From the NCBI GenBank assembly GCA_019802505.1, contig JAFMOC010000070.1, positions 349,501-413,500 on the forward strand: DNA of 64,000 bases, written 5' to 3'. Position numbers and translations under genes: made by a program. Positions 10,321 through 20,560 of this stretch are shown in pieces. Position 1 is the stretch's first letter, and each line of letters begins with the position of its first letter. The stretch is from Corydoras sp. C115 (lineage: Eukaryota > Chordata > Actinopteri > Siluriformes > Callichthyidae). The notes beneath the pieces are model-generated. The model saw only the letters and a list, made by a program, of their open reading frames with translations, did no database searches and was not told where the DNA came from.

Positions 10321-10943
10321 CATGAGAAAGACCCGTCAGAGTCGGGGGAAGTTTAAAAATATTAAAAGGGACATCCACCCGTCTGTTTTTAATTCTTTTT
10401 TGATGTGTGCTCTTAGCTCCTTCTCTCCGACGCTCTGCTCGCAGTAATTTGGTTATTATACATTTGGCGCCCAGCGTCTCCCTCGCAGTAATTGTCTGTG
10501 TGTTTGGTTAGGCGCCGGCTCCGTCGTCGTCGCTCCTTTTTCTTCTCTCGCATTGGCCTTTGGGAGGAAGGCTAATATCTAGTGTGTCAATTCACAGCGT
10601 GAAAACTTTTTAGATCTGTGTAAGGTTATTCATTCCACAACTTATGTTCTAAGAGAAAAGGAAAATGAGCGCTCCATTATTTATGAAGTAATTCCCAATC
10701 CGATGCTTAATTGTTTATATCTTCACAATTGCTTTGATGTATCCAGCTCGACAAGTAATCGCTATTAGAGACCCGCGACTGTTCTCACTGGTTCTCCTAT
10801 GTTCCTTTGTATCGCTTGCCACCCAAAAAATTCGGAAAGACGTGCGAAGGCGCCGAAACTTCTGCCTCTGGATCTGAAGGACTTTTTAAATGAGCAGCAT
10901 CCCTGTTTAGATTTTATGAGGGTTGACATCATTAATAGATGTT
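10321..10943. other. complex unique block, candidate conserved non-coding element
   Basis: About 600 bp with no repeat. 10440-10780 is rich in homeodomain-like cores (TTATTTATGAAGTAATTCC, CTTAATTGTTTATATC, AAGTAATCGCTATTAG). There is no exon-like frame. Conservation cannot be seen from one sequence, so the call is inference. Confidence 0.35.
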
Positions 10944-11045
10944 CTCTTGCAGGATACGGTCATGGGTCACCGGTTCGATCCCCGGTCCCAACACTTAGCA
11001 AATACAAAGGCCCCAAGTGGGCTGCCCAGCACACTTTCAATCCAA
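10944..11045 (+). mobile_element. SINE-C head fragment
   Basis: CCGGTTCGATCCCCGGTCCC contains a pol III B box (GGTTCGATCCC at 10972-10982) and matches the head of the SINE-C copy at 38.4 kb (GGTTTGATTCCCGGTCCC). Body not followed far. Not a functional tRNA: no full cloverleaf. Confidence 0.55.
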
Positions 11046-11145
11046 GGTTCTCTTTATGTCTCATATGCATCTCTCTCACTCTCTCTCTCCCCTTATATAT
11101 ACTGTATATATCCCTTATATATATGAATGAATGAATATATATATA
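11046..11145. repeat. CT and TA rich simple sequence
   Basis: Short tracts of CTCT, TATATA and GAATGAAT leading into the SINE tail. Confidence 0.7.
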
Positions 11146-11427
11146 TATTCATTCATTCATTATCTTCCGCTTTATCCTATATTAGGGTCGCAGTGGGGTT
11201 CACCATGCCCATCCAGGGGAGAACGTTTCAGGCGCTGGCAGATACACTCAGGACAGGACGCCAATCTATCGCTGGGCACACACTCACTCACACAAACACA
11301 CTCTATATGGGGCAATTTGGAGAACTCAATTGACTTGATCCATGTTTTTGAACTGTGGGACGAGAACCCGGAGGAAACCCACCCGGACACAGGGAGAACA
11401 TGGAAACTCCACCCAGGGATTCGAACC

Positions 11428-11430
<3 letters not shown>
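11146..11430 (-). mobile_element. SINE-A, young type, head cut at a (TA)n
   Basis: Minus copy with ATTC tail, full body and young-type centre. The left part of the head is lost: sequence stops right after GGATTCGAACCGGG (the B box) and passes directly into (AT)n. The A box is gone. Confidence 0.9.
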
Positions 11431-11507
<77 letters not shown>

Positions 11508-11513
11508 TATACA
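11431..11513. repeat. (TA)n microsatellite
   Basis: About 80 bp of nearly pure AT alternation abutting the truncated SINE head. Confidence 0.97.
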
Positions 11514-12329
11514 TGAGGTGGGGAGACGTAATAAGCATAAGCATAATAAGCATGTAGATTTGTATAGGAAACACACACACACACACACAATTTTTAATCT
11601 AGTGACGTCATAGGACTTGATTAAGGTCAAGGTCTTTATGGACTTCATGTCCCAGGTCCCAGCTGTACTGTTGGAAGCTTTTCACAATGCATGACGACAT
11701 GCATGATTTTTTTCAGCTGTAGTAATTAGAACATATGCAACACCTGAAGTCAGAGATAACGAGGTGTGACTTTAATCCATAACATGAAGAGTTGAAGTGT
11801 TTTAATTAATGATTTCGATGTGTCATAAAAATCTCTGAGAGAGAAGGATATAATGTCACGTGAGAACGCAGTCAGGGTTGAGCTGCAGACCTCGAGCAGA
11901 GAACACCGTCTCCGCTGTGATGCAGCTGCAGCCGGTCACATGGTAATGAAGTAGAAGTTTGTCGTGAGGAAGCAGCCGGGTGTAAAGCTTTTAAATTCCG
12001 AAACAGTCCTGGGCTGGGCTGCCGGTCCCGAAGTGCACACTCAGCCTTTTAGCACGCGGTAATGAAGTCGCTGGCCACAGTAGAACCGAACGAGGATTAG
12101 AGGGCTCAGGCGGCAGTTGGCTCCTCGGTCCCTAAAGCAGAGTGCGCTGAGCTCTTTGCGCCCAAACAGCACGGGGGAGCAGTGTGGGGTCTGCAGGACG
12201 ATCGGCGGCATCTGTCTCACCAGGTGAGCAAATTCATGCAAATGTCAAGCTGAGAACCAAGAACGTGTGAGTGCTGGAACAATCAGAGGTTAATACGTCA
12301 GATATGAGGCTTCCTTCTCACAAAATGCT
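11514..12329. other. unique sequence, no gene seen
   Basis: A short (AC)n at 11570-11589 with little else. 11860-12080 is moderately GC-rich and complex. Open frames are short and without domains. Confidence 0.45.
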
Positions 12330-12512
12330 GCGGATCAGGGTTCACATCCCGTTCTGGGTGGCCTTTCCATGTTCTCCGTTTCCAAAAACATGGATTCAAG
12401 GTAAATTTGTCCTATCTAAATTGCCCCTATATAGTGTGTGTGAGTGAGTGTGTCCCTGTCCTCCCCCACCTTCATGGCCCTGGTAGAAGATAATGAGCTG
12501 AGCTGAGTGATG
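12330..12512 (+). mobile_element. SINE-A, old type, internally deleted
   Basis: Plus copy: GGGTTCACATCCCGTTCTGGGTGG (head end), CCAAAAACATGGATTCAAGG, AAATTGCCCCTATATAGTGTG, CCTGTCC, and AGAAGATAATGAG. Several segments are missing. Confidence 0.7.
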
Positions 12513-13007
12513 GATCACAGTGTCTAGTTAGTACAACTTCCTAATTCCAGGGGTGCACAGACTTTTTCACACTCCTGAAGCAGATGTAGTGTGCAACACC
12601 CCCCACCCCCCCACCGAACGCAGGGACTGATCAAGCAACAAAGCCACAGGTGACCAATTATTTGCAGTGCAGGCGTCTGACACTGAGCCGCGGTTTCGAC
12701 TGCGCGAGGAAAAGACAAATGAATCGAGATTTCTCAGTTTTATGTAAATCAGAGTGTCACATTAAAGTGACAAATCCCTGCACACTCATAAGAGACAAAC
12801 CTGAGGGGTAATTTGGCACTCAATAGGGTAACATTAGAAGTGAGTTTTGAATAAGCACAATTGACGTTTCGTCGCCTTCGTGCAGAACGTGTCAGAACCG
12901 TTGTCTGGGAAATTAGAAGCTTTCCGTGAGAATTAAAGCAGCTGATTGCAGATTGATTATGATCAGGATAATCAAACAAATGCCAAGAGAGAGCAAGATG
13001 ATCCCTG

Positions 13008-13010
<3 letters not shown>
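12513..13010. other. unique sequence, nothing recognised
   Basis: Unique, with a C-rich tract at 12598-12612. No coding or RNA signal. Confidence 0.45.

Positions 13011-13039
<29 letters not shown>
13011..13039. repeat. (AC)n microsatellite
   Basis: AC repeat just upstream of a mariner-type element. Confidence 0.95.
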
Positions 13040-13041
<2 letters not shown>

Positions 13042-13049
13042 AATACACA

Positions 13050-13544
13050 CACTGGTCATTTTATTAGTTCAAGTTCAAGTTCAAGTAATTTATTTATATA
13101 GCGCTTTTTACAACAGTACATTGTCACAAAGCAGCTTTACAGAATGAAAAGCCTTTAAAGCCTTTATTAGGTACAGCTCATTGTGTCTCCAGATGCACTT
13201 TGTAGTTCTACAGTTCAGTTCTGTAGTCCATCTGTTCGTCTGCTTTACTCTGTTCTCTGTTTATCAGCATCCCACACAGAGAGCAGGTATTATTAGGGTG
13301 GTGGATAATGGTACGAGTGGATCAGACACCTGTATGTTCTGATTGTTGTTCTGTTCTCTGTTCAGCATCACTGCTGTGTCTGATCCACTCACAAACCACC
13401 ACCATATCAGTATCATTGCAGGACTGAGAATCATCCACCACCCCAATACCTGATCACCGAAGAACAGACTAAAGTGGACAGAAACATGGACTACAGAATA
13501 TAATTGTTAGGAAGGACATTAAGGTGGTTGGGTAGTTTGCACAG
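13050..13544 (+). mobile_element. mariner-type MITE split by a 95-bp insertion
   Basis: Starts CACTGGTCATTTTATTAG, a terminus typical of fish mariner-type MITEs, is interrupted at 13068-13162, and resumes GTACAGCTCATTG. Internal inverted blocks GAGTGGATCAGACACC (13316 on) and TGTGTCTGATCCACTCA (13376 on) give it a hairpin character. The right end (CATTAAGGTGGTTGG) is too diverged to show the second terminal repeat. No transposase frame. Confidence 0.7.
13068..13162 (+). mobile_element. 95-bp TTCAAG-repeat insertion
   Basis: Begins TTCAAGTTCAAGTTCAAG and contains TTTATTTATATAGCGC and CAAAGCAGCTTTACAGAA, a short interspersed sequence I know from many fish. It is flanked by TTTATTAG on both sides (13060-13067 and 13163-13170), an 8-bp direct repeat consistent with a target-site duplication made inside the mariner-type element. 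Family name not known to me. Confidence 0.7.
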
Positions 13545-13690
13545 GAGGGATGATGATGGTCGATGGTGTCACCAGACAGGAGGAGAGGAAAGCCAAAGAG
13601 GAGGTGGTTTGGAGTGATGGATAAGGACACTCAGGATGGGGCAAGATGGAGAATTAAGATTTGCTGTAGTGCCCCCACTTGGTGGAAACT
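13545..13690 (+). repeat. dispersed repeat E, plus copy
   Basis: GGGGCAAGATGGAGAATTAAG then TTTGCTGTAGTGCCCCC aligns with the reverse complement of 7290-7480. Probably a degenerate retroelement 3' end; assignment uncertain. Confidence 0.5.
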
Positions 13691-14764
13691 GATATAAGCC
13701 ATGTTTAAAGAGTCTGGTCTCCATGAGCCAAAACCGTGAAGATGTCTCAACTCATTCGAGGTGCGGGACTCTTTCAGCTTTGAAGGATTCTCACACGTGG
13801 ACAGTGGCTTTAGAACATGGCGTTTGGATGGTGGCTTGGCGAGGATGTTTTTTCCTGTTTAGAAAAAAACCCAGCGAGGGTAGTACGTACCCGCGTTCTG
13901 CGATCCCTTCCAACTTTCCAGCTCCCCTCCGAGATGTGAGGAACATGCTCTCACTCCTGCACTCACTGATGCTTCCTGGCGCGCCTCTCCTCGGTCCTTT
14001 CATTCTCCTGCCTGTGTTCCTCCCTTCTGATCTCCTTCAGGTCCCGCTATAGTAAAACTGTGGCTTCCCAAAACACAAGCTGCACATGTTCTTTAAACCT
14101 GGTGTCTCATTAAGGGGGAATGTTTGCATAAGCAAGGTTAGTATTTTTAGTGCATTTGTTTGTTTTAGACGTTCTGTGTTCTCACGGCAGAGAGATACGA
14201 TGCCGGCTCTGCGCGGCTCCCCGCTAAAGGCAAAGTCCTCAGCGTTTTCATGCCACCGTAGGGAGGAGAGTCGCACAAGGAAAAAATGTTTTCTTCGCTT
14301 CTCATTATAAGCGTTTCAGAGAGCGGCAGGGAACGCCGCGCTGATGGCACGCCTTTGGTCGCTTCCAAAATTACCCCTCAGTGGGCTCTGTGATGTGGCG
14401 TTTTCCTGTAAACAGGTTCGAGGACGGGTGTTCCGTAGGCTTGGAAAAGTAGGTTTAGTGCTAACTTTCTCCAGCAACAGAGCCAAAACTTGCCTCCAGG
14501 CACTCCCTGCTAAACAACTGAACAAAGTGCAGATCTGAATGGACAGAGTGACTCAGGGAAATGAAACGCCATTACTATCAAACAGAACGGAGTAACGTCC
14601 ACGTTTATCTCATCTGCATGATGAACACAGCAGCCTCATTAAATCAACAGACACGGTTCTACATTCACCAAAAATTAGTGGTAGCAAAAAAAAAATATAT
14701 ATATAACATATATAAAAATACACATATAATATAAAATACACATATCATTAAAAATAATGATAAA
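13691..14764. other. long unique block
   Basis: More than 1 kb without recognised repeats. Overlapping short frames on both strands at 13720-14540 (60-109 residues) lack domains and plausible splice context. The block is complex and could contain conserved regulatory DNA; nothing shows which. Confidence 0.4.
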
Positions 14765-15017
14765 GGTGGCATGGTGGCGTTGTGGTTAGCATGTTTTCCT
14801 CTCAGCACTAGGGATTCCCGGTTCAAATCCCAATCTGAATGGAGTTTCCATGTTCTCCCCGTGTCTGTGTGGGTTTCCTCTGGGTACTCCGGTTTCCTCC
14901 AACAGTCCAAAAAACATGGATCAAGGTCAATTGAATTCTCCAAATTGCCCCATATAGAGTGTGTTTGTGTGTGTGTGAGTGTTTGCCCAGTGATAGATTG
15001 CCCCCCTGTCCTGGGTG
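14765..15017 (+). mobile_element. SINE-A, young type, cut at TATC repeat
   Basis: Head with diverged A box (TGGCGTTGTGG), B box GGTTCAAATCC, full body to CCTGTCCTGGGTG. At that point it passes into TATCTATATATC repeats and the 3' third is missing. Confidence 0.88.
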
Positions 15018-15083
15018 TATCTATATATCTATATATATCTATATATCTATATATATATATCTATATATATCTATATATATTGA
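15018..15083. repeat. (TATATC/TA)n tract
   Basis: Tandem TATC and TATA units growing directly out of the GTGTATC of the SINE body. Confidence 0.9.
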
Positions 15084-16147
15084 TATATCACTGTTCCTGT
15101 TTGGTTTGATTAAAGTTATTAGAAAGTTGGAAATAAAATATAAATAAAGGTTTATTTCACTTATTTACATTTCATTTCTGATATTTTATTGTTAACACTT
15201 TAATGCAGACAAATCTAAAGAAAAAAGAAAAACAGTACGACGTAAAAGTTGCAACTTCAGTGCATTGCTTTAAATTCAATTTAAGAAACTTACATTTACA
15301 GTAAGTTTCCATCTGGCCTTCTTTATATAAATCGACTGATTTACGACCTTCCTTAGAGCATTAACCTCTAAATTGTCATCTAAAGGACTTTAGTGTTTAA
15401 TAAAACCTGTCCATAACTTTAATAAGCATTGGTGTATATGTGTAAATATAAATATATAAACCTTCTTCATTTTAATTACCTTCATAACTTGGGATGAGTT
15501 TGACAGCCGTGTGGATCTTGGATTAGTTTCTCTGTAAACGCTGAACTAGGTACATTAAAATAATGAAAACGTCTCCAGGAGATGAACAGATCACGTTCCT
15601 CATGATGTCGCAGGGTATAAATCATGGAGCTAATCATTTATGGCAATTTGTGGTTCAGACATGTGACTCTTTCATATATCTATATGTGTATCCAGTTGTT
15701 GCCACCTGATCCCATGACAACATGATTACATGACAAGCCAAGGCTAATGAGAGGGTCCCTGGCTGCAGGATCACAAGCTTCTGGTCTAGAGGTTTGGTCC
15801 CCGACCATCCACAACATGAATATTTCACCGATGACCCACTTTTTAGGCACGGAGACCTTTCTGGCTGAAGTACACGGCCTTACTGTCCACACTGGAGCCA
15901 AGTTCATGAGTCATTCCAGAACTCACCAAGAGAGACTGGATGGACTTTAGGTTTGTGGCATATTAATTAGAACATGAAAGCAGATCCATTTTCCTCGATG
16001 GGCTGGTGCTCATCGCTGCTCAGCTGTAAGTGGGTCAATGGCAAATAAGTTTAAAAGTGTGTCTAGTACCAATTAAGCAAATTTCATCAATATATTAAAT
16101 AAAAAAACTTGGTAAATTGATCGAATGATCTCGTCTCATCATCTTCA
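15084..16147. other. AT-rich then complex unique sequence
   Basis: 15080-15480 is AT-rich. 15670-16060 is balanced and complex (GAATATTTCACCGATGACCC) and may be a non-coding element. A 67-residue frame and an opposing 75-residue frame there have no recognisable content. Confidence 0.4.
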
Positions 16148-16423
16148 CAGGGGGGTTCCACATCCCCATCCAGGGGAGAACGCCTCAAATTTACCTTGGA
16201 CAGGGCATCAATTCATCGCTGGACACGCAGATAGACACAGGGGCAATTTAAAACAGCCAATACACCTTCAATCCATGTTTTTGGATTATGGGTGGAAACC
16301 CGAGAACCATAAATAACCCACACGGACTTGGAGAGAACATGGACACTCCACCCAGATTGGGATTTGAACCTGGATCCCCAGCGCTGAGAGACTGGCGTGC
16401 TGACCACAATGCCACCGCACCGC
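16148..16423 (-). mobile_element. SINE-A, old type
   Basis: Minus copy from GGGGGGTTCCACATCCCC through a diverged body to a head with GGGATTTGAACCTGGATCC and CCACCGCACCGCC. Old-type centre (CAATACACCTTCAATCCATG). Part of the CACACA segment is lost. Confidence 0.83.
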
Positions 16424-16429
16424 CTAACA

Positions 16430-16586
16430 TCTCATTATCTTCTGCTTAATTCCTGCACACAGACACCCACACTATAGAGAGGTAATTTACAGTGACCAAT
16501 TCACCTTGAATTCATGTTTTTGGACCATTTGGAAAGCAGAGAACCCAGAAAAAAACCAACACGGAGACAGGGAGAACATGCAAAGT
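16430..16586 (-). mobile_element. SINE-A fragment, old type
   Basis: A second minus-strand copy right after the previous one: CATCTCATTATCTTCTGC, CACTATAGAGAGGTAATTT, GAATTCATGTTTTTGGACC, ending at GGGAGAACATGCAAAG. The head is missing. Confidence 0.75.
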
Positions 16587-17339
16587 GATATAAAGCATTT
16601 TGATGCTTACATTAAAGCCGACATGATGATGTCACCGTTGCCTCTACGTCACATTAATAAATCTTAATTTTAAGTTTTCTTCTCGTTTCTTTAACCGTCG
16701 TTCATATTTGTTGACGTGTTTCTGTAACGAAGCTCACGATGGGGGTCACAGTCTACAGACTGCCGTGTGGTTACTTCAACTCTCTCTGAACTCAGTGACG
16801 AGCTCTGAAGTCAGGCGCCCACCCTTCGTTATGTGGTTATCTGGGTGCGCTGAGATCTGTCTGACAGGAAGGCACCGCTCGGCCACTGAGGACTGTCAGC
16901 GAGTACAATGTTCAGCAGAATGAGGGGCTACTTCCAAGAATAAACTTTCTACATCCCCATCAAACATAGTATGAAGGTAGAGAGCATTACTGGAATTACG
17001 GCAGAGGAGAAGCCCGAGGCCGGATCCAGAATCGGTTCAGTAGAAAGGGAAGATGGAAAGGTTGTCAGAAAAGTGCTGCTCATGCTGTACACAAGGCTCG
17101 AGCTGCTCTGCTGTCCGTGCTCACCGCTGCCCTCCCTCCTCGTCATGATGTGGCGCACATTTTCAATCCACGACAGAGCTGGACGGTACGGCCAGTCAAC
17201 CATGCACACTATATTTCTACGAAGCGGAAAGTTCCAGACACTCCAATCCTCCTGTTTTTAGTGATATTTACGACAAATCAGTGTCTCAAATGCACTTTTT
17301 ATACTGAGCAACTGAGCAAATTCTATTTTTCATATGGTT
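16587..17339. other. unique block, no gene identified
   Basis: Complex sequence (16700-17250) with overlapping frames of 71-96 residues on both strands and no domain. Includes GGAATTACGGCAGAGGAG and CGTCATGATGTGGCGC. Possibly conserved non-coding; untested. Confidence 0.4.
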
Positions 17340-17575
17340 TCCTGGACAGATACACTCAGGCCAGACACATATATATCGCTGAGCATGCAATTACTCCCAC
17401 AGACAAAGACAAACAAACTATATCGGGGCAATTCAAATGGGGCAATATGAAGCAACCAGATTAAATCCATGTTTTTGGACTGTAAATTGAAACCCTAGAC
17501 CCTGGAGGTAACCCACGTAGATGTGGGGAGAACATGATAACTGGATCCCCATCACTGAGAGGGGATTGTTGACCG
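17340..17575 (-). mobile_element. SINE-A, diverged old copy
   Basis: Minus copy recognised by GGACAGATACACTCAGG, TCGCTGAGCATGC, ATATCGGGGCAATTC, TAAATCCATGTTTTTGGACTG, GGGGAGAACATG and GGATCCCCATCACTGAGAGG. Includes a local duplication of GGGGCAATTCAAATGGGGCAAT. Confidence 0.75.
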
Positions 17576-17604
17576 TTGACGTCTTGAGAGGTTGTTTTCA
17601 CACG

Positions 17605-17756
17605 GTGGTGCACCTGGGTATTCAGTTGAAATTCAGAACCACGCCAGAAATGTACCTGAACACGCCTCATTTCAAGACGGCCACGCCCATCAGGGGAAGA
17701 TATGTTACGTTATCTATTTAAACGATGTAGGCGGAAGGTGGGGTGTAAGACAGAAA
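17605..17756 (+). mobile_element. hAT-like MITE, 3' part, copy 3
   Basis: AATGTACCTGAACACGCC, GGCCACGCCCATCAGGGG and CTATTTAAACGATGTAGGCGGAAGG match the 3' half of copies 1 and 2. The 5' half is absent. Confidence 0.6.
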
Positions 17757-18540
17757 CCTGAATGTTTGTTCTTTAGTCCAATAGACAGATATAATTCAAG
17801 AAGTATACGATGGAAGAACCATGAACTTTAACCTTGATCTTTGAACTGGATTAATATCTATAAGACAGATCAACTAATCCAGTGCTGCTAGTTAATCTCA
17901 GAAGTTATTCTCTATTTTTAATCTGAACCTGTTTGTTTAACAGAGTATATCATTTGATCAAAGGCAGACTGTCTGTACCGTCTCTTTTCCTAAATGTCCT
18001 TGAATTTGACCGGTCATTGAAGGCCGTAGGCAACCTGTTAAAAAGGGGACGGTACGAATCGTCCCAACAGGCCGTTTGACTGGACAGCGCTGCCTCTCTT
18101 TGGCCTGAAGCTGTGCTGGTCCAGGCCAGGAGGAGAGGTGCTCCTGCTGACTGATTATGTCTCTGGGAGAAGTCGAGCCTGGGGAGTCTATTAGAAACGC
18201 TGGAACCAATGACAACACAGACAGGCGACACACCTAGCCTGCCACGCTGCGTCTCCATCCTCGTCCATCACGTTCTCCGATGGCGGAACCCATCTATCTG
18301 CCAGCAAGCAGGTCCGTGGGACTACTGCTCTGTGAAGCCATCGTGGACTTGGGGTCTCGCACCTCCCAAAACATCCGAAGCCCCTATTAGGATGTTTTCA
18401 GAGCTGGTGTTTAAATCCTGCGAGTTGCCGGTGTCTTGTAAAATTATTCAACCAGCCCTTTCACATTGTTCCTGTTGCAGTCACACATTGTGCCTCTCAA
18501 CGTAAATGTAATCAGGAAACACTTAAACAATGGGCTTCTG
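17757..18540. other. unique sequence, no gene identified
   Basis: Start of a long repeat-poor interval. Two overlapping minus-strand frames at 17950-18258 and a plus frame at 18209-18505 have no recognisable domain and no conserved splice layout. Confidence 0.4.
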
Positions 18541-19050
18541 CCCTCCCACATCAGCAAGCGGTAAAAGAAGGCCTTTTGTTTCTAAAAATAAGAACTGTTT
18601 GACATTTGAAAGTCAGCACGGCCCATTGCTATGAAGTTCTCCGGCGGCTGGAACACAGGCCGGAACCCTGTGAGCTATTTCCAGGCTCTGAAAACCCGTT
18701 ATTGCAAGCGTGTAATTACAGGTCTTGACGCTGCACTTAATTCCCAAACAATATGGTGTACTTATATACAAGGCCGTTAAATTACGCTCGGCCCATCATC
18801 CAGAAAGAGCTGTCAGGATGTGGATGGCGGCGCTGCCGTGGAGCGGCCGCGAGATCTATGCCACCACCCTCAATTCTGCTTTCTCATTATCCCAAACCCT
18901 GCTCCACAGCACTAATGAGGATGATGGAGAGGAGGAGGCCTCAGCATGACCACAATGAATTTCACAACTCACTGTCATGTCTGAAAAACAAGGGCAGGAC
19001 TAAACAATGCTGCCTGCTTGTCCTTACAGGAGTTGTTTATCATATTCGGA
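18541..19050. other. candidate conserved non-coding element
   Basis: About 500 bp of complex, GC-balanced DNA with no repeat: AGCAAGCGGTAAAAGAAGG, AACCCGTTATTGCAAGCG, CGTGTAATTACAGG, CGGCGCTGCCGTGGAGCGG (which includes a NotI site), AATTCTGCTTTCTCATTATC. Frames on it are short and overlapping. Candidate enhancer-type DNA by appearance only. Confidence 0.4.
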
Positions 19051-19174
19051 GGGGTACATAATTAAAATATTATTAATGCGGGTAATTTACGAGCTGAGGA
19101 CTAGTATTTAAAAATGAGCTGCTTAATAAGTTGTAGAGACAAAAACCCTTAGATCCAGTTACATCCAGACACAG

Positions 19175-19690
19175 GGTTCTATCTCATACCCGCCACAATG
19201 ATGCTTATTGCTATCTTACTGCATCGTTTAAATAGTAGTGCTGCTTGTGAATGTATCTCCCCGATGGGCGTGGCCATCTCGAGTGAGGTATATTTAGATT
19301 GAATTTCTGGCGTAGGCGGCACAGCGGCTTAGTGGTTAGCATGTTCTCCTCTCAGCACTAGGGATTCCCGGTTCGAATCCCTATCTTGGTGGAGTTTCCA
19401 TGTTCTCCCCGTGTCTGCGTGGGTTTCCTCTGGGTTCTCCGGTTTCCTCCCACAGTCCAAAGACATGGATATAGAGTGTGTGTGTATGAGTGAGTGTGTG
19501 CCCAGTGATAGATTGGCACCCTGTCCTGGGTGTATCTGTCCAGCACCCGAAACGTTCTCCCTTGGATGGGCATGGGGAACCTCCTCGCGACCCTAGTAGA
19601 GGATAAAGCGGAAGATAATGGATGGATTTCTGGTGTAGTGCTATCTTACAACAGGAAACCCAACTGCACCGCCAGTTGAAAACCTAAAGA
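19175..19690 (-). mobile_element. hAT-like MITE, copy 4, split by SINE-A
   Basis: On the minus strand: the part at 19632-19690 gives GTTGTAAGATAGCACTACACC, and 19215-19302 gives GCCACGCCCATCGGGG followed by TTCACAAGCAGCAC and ATTTAAACGATGCAG. The two parts are contiguous in copy 1 and are separated here by the SINE at 19316-19625. Confidence 0.7.
19316..19625 (+). mobile_element. SINE-A, young type, nested in hAT-like MITE
   Basis: Plus copy with A box (CGGCTTAGTGG), B box GGTTCGAATCC and an ATGG tail; the centre has lost about 40 bp (ACATGGAT runs straight into ATAGAGTGTG). Flanked by ATTTCTGGCGTAG (19303-19315) and ATTTCTGGTGTAG (19626-19638), a 13-bp target duplication with one mismatch. 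Confidence 0.93.
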
Positions 19691-20030
19691 ATATCTAATA
19701 GTTTTCTATAAATTATACAGGTACAGAGGGGGCCTGACGTTGGTTTAAACATGTCCCCTGCAGAAGTTCGACAAGTTCTAACCCTGAAGTTTGAGACTCA
19801 TCCACTCGATGCAGTGGTGGTTTATTTAGGTGCTGGTTCTCACCTCATGTTCTCAGCATTACTTCATACGTTTACTTTGCCACCCCGCCATCATTTTACC
19901 CTTCACTTGCTCGGCTGTCCAACAAATGGAATTGAGATTCCTCTAGGACCAGAGGAAATGACAAATAAGTACTTCCAGTAGACTGGAAGAGGCAGCGGGC
20001 GCAGGACACGCGTCAGTGGCTTCGGCACAG
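19691..20030. other. unique sequence, nothing recognised
   Basis: Unique. A 76-residue plus frame at 19751-19981 opens MSPAEVRQVLTLKFETHP; I do not recognise it and there is no supporting context for an exon. Confidence 0.35.
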
Positions 20031-20560
20031 GAAATAGGAGGGACACATTACAGTGTCACACAAAGGATAGAGTGTTTTCAGCAAGGCAATTGGGAGGAAT
20101 CCTATTTTCCCCTCATGTCCTTAATTTCTTTCGTCGAACTTGATGGACTTTCCAAGTTGCCAAGCAACCAGACTCTATAATTTCCCTCATCCTTGATTCT
20201 TCATCGGACTTCTGGTGACTCTCAAGAGACGTTTCTAAAGCAACCCTGTTGAACACAGCCATGGCTTTTGTTTCTCTTGGTGTTCAATGTTGCGATTTCC
20301 ATTGACCTTCGGACCTAAATCGGTGGAAATGTTTGCAGCGTCCGGGCCCAGAGCATGTCCTGCTCCTTCGGATCGGCCTGTGTCTGTGTGCCGGAAGCCT
20401 GAAAGCCTGCCACTCAGCATTAGGCCCAGTGTTCCCAGAAGAGACGGCCATTCCACGCATCTCTGAAATGATACGGCTTCAGAGCTGACTTTGATAATAC
20501 GCTTATTTTCGCCACACAGCCCTAGGAAAGAACAGGGGAACTACGCTAATGTCTGCATGC
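20031..20560. other. candidate conserved non-coding element with an X-box
   Basis: Complex block without repeats. It includes TTAATTTCTTTCGTCG, the X-box at 20156-20168, AACACAGCCATGGCTTTTG, and GCTGACTTTGATAATACGC. No coding signal. Regulatory role is inferred from complexity and motif content only. Confidence 0.4.
20156..20168. promoter_or_regulatory. RFX X-box-like site
   Basis: GTTGCCAAGCAAC is a perfect inverted pair of RFX half-sites (GTTGCC and AGCAAC with a 1-bp spacer). RFX factors bind such sites in cilia and other promoters and enhancers. A single motif can arise by chance in 64 kb, so function is unproven. Confidence 0.5.

Noticed and set aside
10944..11000. Possible isolated tRNA (GGTTCGATCCC)
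   Set aside because: Matches the SINE-C head; no cloverleaf can be drawn.
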